Assembly: GCA_037179515.1 (NCBI GenBank)
Contig: JAXCGZ010004143.1
Coordinates: forward strand, 1-64,000
DNA from: Halocaridina rubra
Lineage: Eukaryota; Arthropoda; Malacostraca; Decapoda; Atyidae
Direction: 5' to 3'
Length of the DNA stretch: 64,000 nucleotides
The notes under the pieces are model-generated. The model did not search any database and was not told the DNA's origin. It was given only the letters and a program-made list of their open reading frames with translations. Position 1 is the stretch's first letter. Each line of letters opens with the position of its first letter. Shown one piece after another: positions 57,971 to 64,000 of the stretch. The translations under genes and the position numbers were made by a program.

Positions 57971-58387
57971 GTTTGTATTTGACATTAACTTCCTTGTAAT
58001 AAAATTAGCCACTGCATATGTTGCACTCCATACCATAACTGTTTAAAGATATCACGAGTACAGATGATCCCCAACTTACGTTCCGAACAGGCATTCATAT
58101 CCTGATTTGTTCATAAGTTGAAACTTTGAATGTACAGTACCATAGTGGGGGTGCAAACATTCCTAAATCATGTACAAAAGCTGTTTGTATTTGACATTAA
58201 CTTTCTTGTAATAAAATTAGCTACTGCATATGTTGCACTCCATACCATAACTGCTTAAAAATATCATGAGTACAGATGATCCCCAACTTACATTCTGAAC
58301 AGCCATTCATATCCTGATTTGTTCATAAGTTGAAACTTTGAATGTACAGTACCGTAGTGGGGGTGCAAACATTCCTAAATCATGTAC
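57971..58387. repeat. Tandem duplication (212-base period) containing a Tigger-like end
   Basis: Copies at 57971-58175 and 58183-58387 differ at only a few bases. Each includes TACAGATGATCCCCAACTTA, which resembles a pogo/Tigger terminal sequence, and TTCATAAGTTGAAACTTTGA. The duplication therefore amplified DNA that includes an older element end. Confidence 0.9.
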
Positions 58388-61175
58388 GTAAAATAAAGTT
58401 GCTTTAGAATATAATATATTTGTTTTCTTATCCTAAAGATACATGATGCAAGCTTGCACATTTCTTGAAACACTGGAACCGTCCATAACTTTCTGCATAG
58501 TATCAGTAAACTGCATAGGCACGGCACTTTTCACATGTTTGCATCTCCAGATGTTTGTGTGTTGGATGTTTATAAGTCGAGGAGCTTCTGAATGTTCTAA
58601 GCTTTGCTACTTCATCACCAGAAACAATTAGTACATTATATTTAAAGTACAATGCACAGTGTTTTATGTATATCCAGTATGCATTTCTCACCGAAATAAC
58701 TACGGACAGCCACAATCAAATTGAAAAACATCAGCTCTCTAAACAATGATACTCTTATCCATTAACTTTACATCTGCCAAAATTAAAACCAAGGGAGAAA
58801 ATACAAAAACTGGTATTGCAGAACAAATTCACTATAAGTGACAGGTCCTGTTCTTCACACAAATTAAAAATATTTAAATGTAACATTTAGCTAATAAAAT
58901 AAAATACAAAAAAATAAAAAGCTAGCACCAAAACCTGTTCTAATAAAAGACCCAAAGTACAAAACTATCCATTATCTTGAAAAGACTTCACACATATGAG
59001 ATGATAGGAAAATGGAGGGACATGATTTTAACCAAAATAAAAAATATTTCAATTAATGGAGTGAATCAGCACATTACACCATTCAAAAAAACGAAGAATC
59101 TCATAGAACAAAAGGAGGGCATAATATGGTCAAAGGTAATATAAGAAGTGATATCAAACTGTTCTTAATAAATCCCAATTGATATACACTTTTTATAGTT
59201 AAACAATTCTACATCAAAATGTACATGTTCAACAACAATGTTTCAAATAAAGCCAGTTCCAAGGAACAATCATATTTTCCTAGAAAGGTTGAAAAAGAAA
59301 TTAGTCTTCCCCATTTATAGTTAGCAACAAATTCGCAATCATTATCTTCACCAAGTAGACAACAAAATGGAGGCCTCAAAAAGCAAGTTACCAAGTGTTA
59401 GCGTCAGTTCCATCAATTCTTCCCGCTTCTCAAATTTGCTTAGCATCAAGATAAAAAAGTTTAGGAATCGAAAACATGACTTTCCTATTCCCACATATAT
59501 TTTTGGAAGGAAAGGATATCAATAACTTTTAGAAGCAGCTAGCTTAAGGAAATCTATGATTATGCAAAACAAATCCAGATTTGAGCCAAATTATGTTCTT
59601 TACCAACACTAACTACACTAAATGGTAGTGTTTAAACACAGCAGTGCATCAAAGAGACTACAATTAAACTAGTAACAAGTAAAAAATATATATACTTGTC
59701 AGAACTTTATATACCTGCACTCAAACTACCTATATTTTTGCAAGAACATTATATGTCTTAAATATAAGACCAATGACTACCAGTGCAATTTATCTAAAGC
59801 TATCATAAGATTAACATCAACTTTCTTCTTAAATTATAAACACTAAAAACGGCATCAATACTGGACCAAAAACATCAATACTGGACTCAAAACTTTTTAC
59901 CTCTAATACATATGTAGGTGCCATTTTATAATACAAGAGTTTGCCAATCTATTCAAACAGAAAAGTTAATTAATATAATTATACTCCATGGTAAGCCACA
60001 GTTTTACCTCCTTTTCATGCATTACAAAACTAAAGAGGAGTTAATAAAAGAACACAATTGGCAGATTAATAAAGGTGTCCCCCCCTGAGGAAGTCTTTAA
60101 AAAAAAAATACATCAAACTCTCATGATCCCATAGAAGGGGATCACACTTTGTGAATAGATAAACATACCTTACTAATCAACTCACTTCTACTTAATTAAA
60201 AACTCGGTGCTTATATACTGTTTGTTCAATGGAGCCTCTAAGTCACATGTACTGAGATAATATTACTTCCATCTCGAGGAGTATTTAAATAAAACATATA
60301 TCAACATACTAAAATATAGTGCAAATTAGATTTCCCATATGTATTACTTCACTCTTCAAGTTCATTAAATAATTTTACGAGACCATGACTGCTATCAAAG
60401 ATGTATACGTAAAAATAAGACAAGCTACCGACAACAAACAACAAAATAGATTAACACAGAATGTTCTTAAAAAGAAGTTCACAGGCAATGCACTATGTTA
60501 TGAATTCAGCTTAATCTGTTCACACAACATGAAATATGTAGTGTCCATATCGAACACATGTATGAATAGAATTAAATCAATCTATTCTACATATTGCTCA
60601 TTTTACCTCTCTTTTCAAAAGTCTGTAAATATCACATTCTCCATTTTATCACAAATATATTGTAACCCCATCGCTTCCTTAGTGCCTATATACATATAGT
60701 TATAAAAATTTAAATGGAAATCAAGTCACATGTACTGATCATTCTTTACCTTTGGGAGCAACCACTTCCTGACAGAGAGAGATAACTCTCTCCGCCCTCA
60801 GCGCATGACTTTTCCTTCAGGAGGAAGAGAAGGAGAGGGAGGACACAGGATACAAGTTATTCTGTGCTCCCCTCTCTAATGCCTGTTTCAGTAACAGATA
60901 TTCTATTGCAGAAAAACCTAATTTCTGTTTTAATGGTTAAAAATAAAAAAATAATGATTGCAAGATCTAAAAAATACTTTTTACAACTCCAAAGTAGGTT
61001 TCCATATACAAGCTTTAAGTGTCTCTTGGTAGTTTGAAATTCGTGTAAATGTGTTTGGATTGTATCTGACCTTCAAAACCGCCTTAAATTGCTCTTTTTT
61101 CAGTTTACCTATTGTCAGGGTAGGTTACGTTGTTCAATTAGTTTAGGTTAGAAATACTTTTAGATGGCTTTGTTG
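58388..61175. other. AT-rich region with no recognised gene
   Basis: No exon, RNA gene or transposon was recognised on either strand. A locally GC-richer, purine/pyrimidine-skewed patch at about 60770-60880 could be a minus-strand exon or 5' leader, but no frame gives recognisable protein. Confidence 0.4.
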
Positions 61176-61345
61176 GGTAATTTAGCAGTTTAGTATCGCA
61201 GCCGAATTTCGGCAATTTCCCACAAATTCTTAACCTAACCAGGAATACTATTCCTGGTTAGGTTGACTTAGGTTAAGAATGGGTAGGTTACGAATTAGCG
61301 GGAAATAGCCGAAATTCGGCCGCGATACTAAACTGTTAAATTACC
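61176..61345. mobile_element. 170-bp foldback MITE with 8-bp target-site duplication
   Basis: It begins GGTAATTTAGCAGTTTAGTA and ends with the near complement TACTAAACTGTTAAATTACC. Both flanks carry CTTTGTTG (61168-61175 and 61346-61353). The arms also contain GCCGAATTTCGGC and CCTAACCAGGAATA with the complement. An 8-bp duplication fits a hAT-type MITE. Confidence 0.85.
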
Positions 61346-62100
61346 CTTTGTTGGATAGATTTGATCAAATGCATCAAAAATCGTAACAAAAACATATTTC
61401 ACTGACCGAGGAAGATGGGTGTAATCGTAAGAATACACCAGTGAATATTTACTCAATTATGAACTCTTTTCTTAACTGGTAGTGAACTAACCTAATCCAA
61501 TACTATAAATTTCACGAAATTTTTGAGAATTTAGGGGTGACAAAATAAATACTCCCATCCCTTATACTATACGTTCTCAAAGGAAGTTTTCAATAATTCT
61601 TATCAAAGTGCCAAACTATGAAATATTTATTATACACGAAAACTGTAGGATTTTTTTTCTCCAAATTTCTGACCTTGGTTAACTTAGGGAAGCTGTAAAA
61701 CGGATAAGCGATGATAAAATATTATACGACATAAAATATGCTTTAACAAAATGAAAGCTCCACTTTAAGACTATATCTTACAACAGAAACCAATAAAAAA
61801 AAAAAAATCATCTACAATACTGTCATGGCAGGCAACGATTTCATTTCATACCTGATAATATATAAACGTTATTTAATATTTTTAACAACATATTTCCATA
61901 CCTTCGTGGTGGTTATGGTCGCTGAAGGATCAGAAATTTATATATTATACGTTGAAATTCACGAACATACAATTATAAAAAAGACTGAAAGGAGAATCAG
62001 TTCTCAAACTACACACGACAATGATTCAGTTGACAATAAGCGCCATCTTGAAATTCCCAAAATGTCGACATTAAAGTTCCTTCTCATCATAAATAAGAAA

Positions 62101-62160
62101 ATTATTATTATCACTATTATTATTATTATTATTATTATTATCATTATTATTATTATTATA
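62101..62160. repeat. (ATT)n microsatellite
   Basis: About 60 bases of ATT triplets with two TCA/TCATT interruptions. Confidence 0.9.
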
Positions 62161-62331
62161 TTCACACCCCGAGTAATATGAATATACATTCCAGTGAAAA
62201 CACATACCAAAATAGTAAAATATCTTCTATTCTCAACTCGTTTCCTTACTGGTAGTAAATTAACCAATCCGAATGTAAAATTCCATAATAAATTTAGATA
62301 TATATTCCCAATTGAGGGTGTGAAAGTAAAC

Positions 62332-62338
<7 letters not shown>

Positions 62339-62402
<64 letters not shown>
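62339..62402. repeat. Self-complementary (AAT)n-(ATT)n repeat
   Basis: Eleven or so AAT triplets run directly into a similar number of ATT triplets, forming a perfect palindrome able to extrude as a hairpin. Immediately upstream (about 62313-62335) lies a GTGTGAAAGTAAACATAT end like those of the small elements at 9752 and 10530. Confidence 0.85.
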
Positions 62403-62403
<1 letters not shown>

Positions 62404-62902
62404 CGTGACAGCATTATGAAATTTTTCAATACAATATTCATTCAAAGATTCTATTGAGCAAATAACTTTTTATACAAGAGTAGAGGAAATAATATGAAGA
62501 TATAATTAATACAGCAATGCGCATAAAATGGCCGTGAGCCCCCTTGTAAATAATAATAATAAGCATAATAATAATAATAATAAGCAAACATATTCACCGC
62601 ATGCTAATTCATCACATCATTCCTTTTAGGTCCTTGGGGATACATGGTCAACGAAATTCCCCCCTTTCCATACAATCAACACCAAACAGTGCTGCCAGGT
62701 ACAGGGAAATTTCCTTTTTTTAGGGTAATTCAGGTGGGTACAGGGAAACAGGGAAGAAACCTGAAAATTTACTAAAATCTAGGGAAATTCCAGAAAAGAA
62801 AGAGAAAATCTGGGGAAATTCTGGAGAACTAGCTATTATTATACTAATTCTATATTTTTACTTTGTGTAGCAATTGAGATGAAAAAAATTAAAATACACT
62901 GT

Positions 62903-62904
<2 letters not shown>

Positions 62905-62937
<33 letters not shown>

Positions 62938-63290
62938 TTGCAAGCATGATGCAATTGTCTTGCTCTTGAACGATCATCCGTTTCGGCTTGTTTTAGAGGT
63001 GTCCACTGTATGATTGCTCATCTTCCTTAACAAAGAGCTTCGGAGCAGTGTTCTAGTGTGTAGCAACAGTAGTTGCCGGAAAATATGTCTGTTGTGGAAG
63101 TGCAGAGAGAGAGAGAGAGAGGAGAGAGAGATGCAATTGTCTTGCTCTTGAATGATCATCCGTCTCGGCTCGTTTTAGACGTGTCCACTGTATGATTGCT
63201 CATCTTCCTTAACAAAGACCTTCGGAGCAGTGTTCTAGTGCATAGCAACAGTAGTTACCGGAAAATAAGTGTCTGTTGTGGAAGTGCTGT
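62905..63290. repeat. Tandem duplication (182-base period) upstream of the second hAT transposase
   Basis: A GA microsatellite plus about 150 bases (GATGCAATTGTCTTGCTCTT to TCTGTTGTGGAAGTGC) occurs twice, with starts at 62948 and 63130. The copies differ by a few substitutions. The second copy leads straight into the transposase coding region, so the 5' leader or start exon of the element has been duplicated. Confidence 0.85.
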
Positions 63291-63305
63291 TGTCTCTCTT
63301 ATGAG

Positions 63306-64000
63306 ATTAATGTTTTAGATGTGTCTACCCCTCCAGCTAGGGGCAAACGCCTACCATACACACAAAAATACACCGAAAAGTGGGAGAATGATCCCAAATT
63401 TAAAAGTTGGTTAACAAAAAGTAGTAAAGGCCCTTTGTATTTTCACTGCAAACTGCGTAATTCCGATGGGAAAGCTGGGAAATCTGATATAGAAAAATAT
63501 TCTGCAGGGGCCAAGCATAATAAAAATGTTGAAAGTGTTCAACATTCAGTGAGTGTACTTGATATGCCAAGTGTCAGTGGAAAAAAATATGAGTAAAAAA
63601 GTGAAGGAAGCTGAAATCCGATTTGCTGCTGTGATAAGTGAACTTAATCTTTCCTTTTCGGTTGCTGATAAACTTGTTCCAGCTATGAAAGTCATATGTT
63701 CAGACCCAGAAGTGGTAAAGAAATTGAAATGTGGTAGAACAAAATATACAGCTGTTGTGAAAAATGTTCTTGGTCGTACAAAGAGGGATGAGTTATTTGA
63801 CCTTCTCAGAGGAAATAGTTTTTCCTTAATGGTAGATGAATCTACTGACAGAGGGTGCACGAAACACCTTGCCCTAGTTGCTAGAGTTGCGACACCAGAA
63901 AGCATTAAGGATTAGTTTTTAACACTTGTTCCCTTGAAAAGTGCTACTGCTAACAGCCTTTATGAATGTGTCAAATCTGTGTGTGCTGATGAAATTATTC
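63306..64000 (+). pseudogene. hAT transposase, decayed N-terminal half
   Basis: The first frame (to 63596) reads YTQKYTEKWENDPKFKSWL, GPLYFHCKLRNSDGK, YSAGAKHNKN. This resembles the N-terminal zinc finger of ZBED-like hAT transposases, but the second Cys (CKLR for CKLC) and one His appear lost. A shift near the A-run at 63580 moves the sequence to another frame (SKKVKEAEIRFAAVISELNL, FSLMVDESTDRG with the first catalytic Asp, LALVARVATPES). That frame has a stop at 63913, then LVPLKSATANSLYECVKSVC to the window end. Inactive. Confidence 0.75.

Larger units (their letters stand above)
62687..64000 (+). mobile_element. Second hAT-like element, 5' part (runs off the window)
   Basis: It probably starts at CAGTGCTGCCAGGTACAGGG, a hAT-like CAG end, and holds a transposase pseudogene from about 63300. 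The 3' end and target duplication are outside the window, so the boundary is tentative. Confidence 0.5.

Overview
The window looks like nuclear DNA of an arthropod, most likely a decapod crustacean. The evidence is AT-rich sequence, spliced genes with GT..AG introns, dense LINE, SINE and DNA-transposon remnants, and scattered TTAGG/CCTAA-like strings. No bacterial, viral or organellar gene organisation is visible. The decapod call rests on the style of the repeats and genes, not on a database match.

Three host genes lie head to tail on the + strand. (1) 5794-8067: the last two visible exons of a gene I do not recognise, with a Gln/Asn/Pro-rich part followed by a Lys/Glu/Asp-rich tail. (2) 12228-17243: a complete six-exon syntaxin-5 gene (500 codons plus stop), the Golgi Qa-SNARE. 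It has a long N-terminal extension that begins with an Arg-rich motif and an internal Met182 matching the usual short-form start. (3) 20526-54006: a complete 19-exon VPS53 gene (852 codons plus stop), a subunit of the GARP/EARP endosome-to-Golgi tethering complexes. All exon joins in (2) and (3) were checked by hand: GT donors, AG acceptors, matching phases and an uninterrupted frame. Two Golgi membrane-fusion genes are therefore direct neighbours.

The rest is mostly mobile DNA. 1-4560 is a minus-strand CR1-like LINE split by a plus-strand jockey-like LINE. 8330-12220, upstream of syntaxin-5, holds small inverted-repeat elements carrying GTAAACA motifs and an AT microsatellite. VPS53 introns hold tRNA-derived SINEs, two minisatellites whose units carry AG|GT junctions, an AT microsatellite running up to a splice acceptor, and a decayed RTE-like LINE (32300-35330). 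Intron 17 is 12 kb long. It holds three copies or parts of another LINE, a 180-bp tandem repeat and a nested stack: LINE, interrupted by a TA-flanked pogo/Tigger-like element, which carries a 161-bp tandem array, which is interrupted by a 2,985-bp hAT element with an 8-bp target duplication and a frameshifted transposase.

Downstream of VPS53 (54.1-64 kb) I found no convincing host exon. That stretch has a 202-bp near-perfect palindromic element flanked by TTA, SINEs, a tandemly duplicated block, a 170-bp foldback element with an 8-bp target duplication, triplet repeats, and the start of a second, decayed hAT element that runs off the window.

I did not find a clearly new multi-gene system. 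The most interesting host-gene signals are the overlapping start-stop uORF (AUGUGAUG) at the syntaxin-5 long-form start and the repeats placed at or near splice sites in VPS53.
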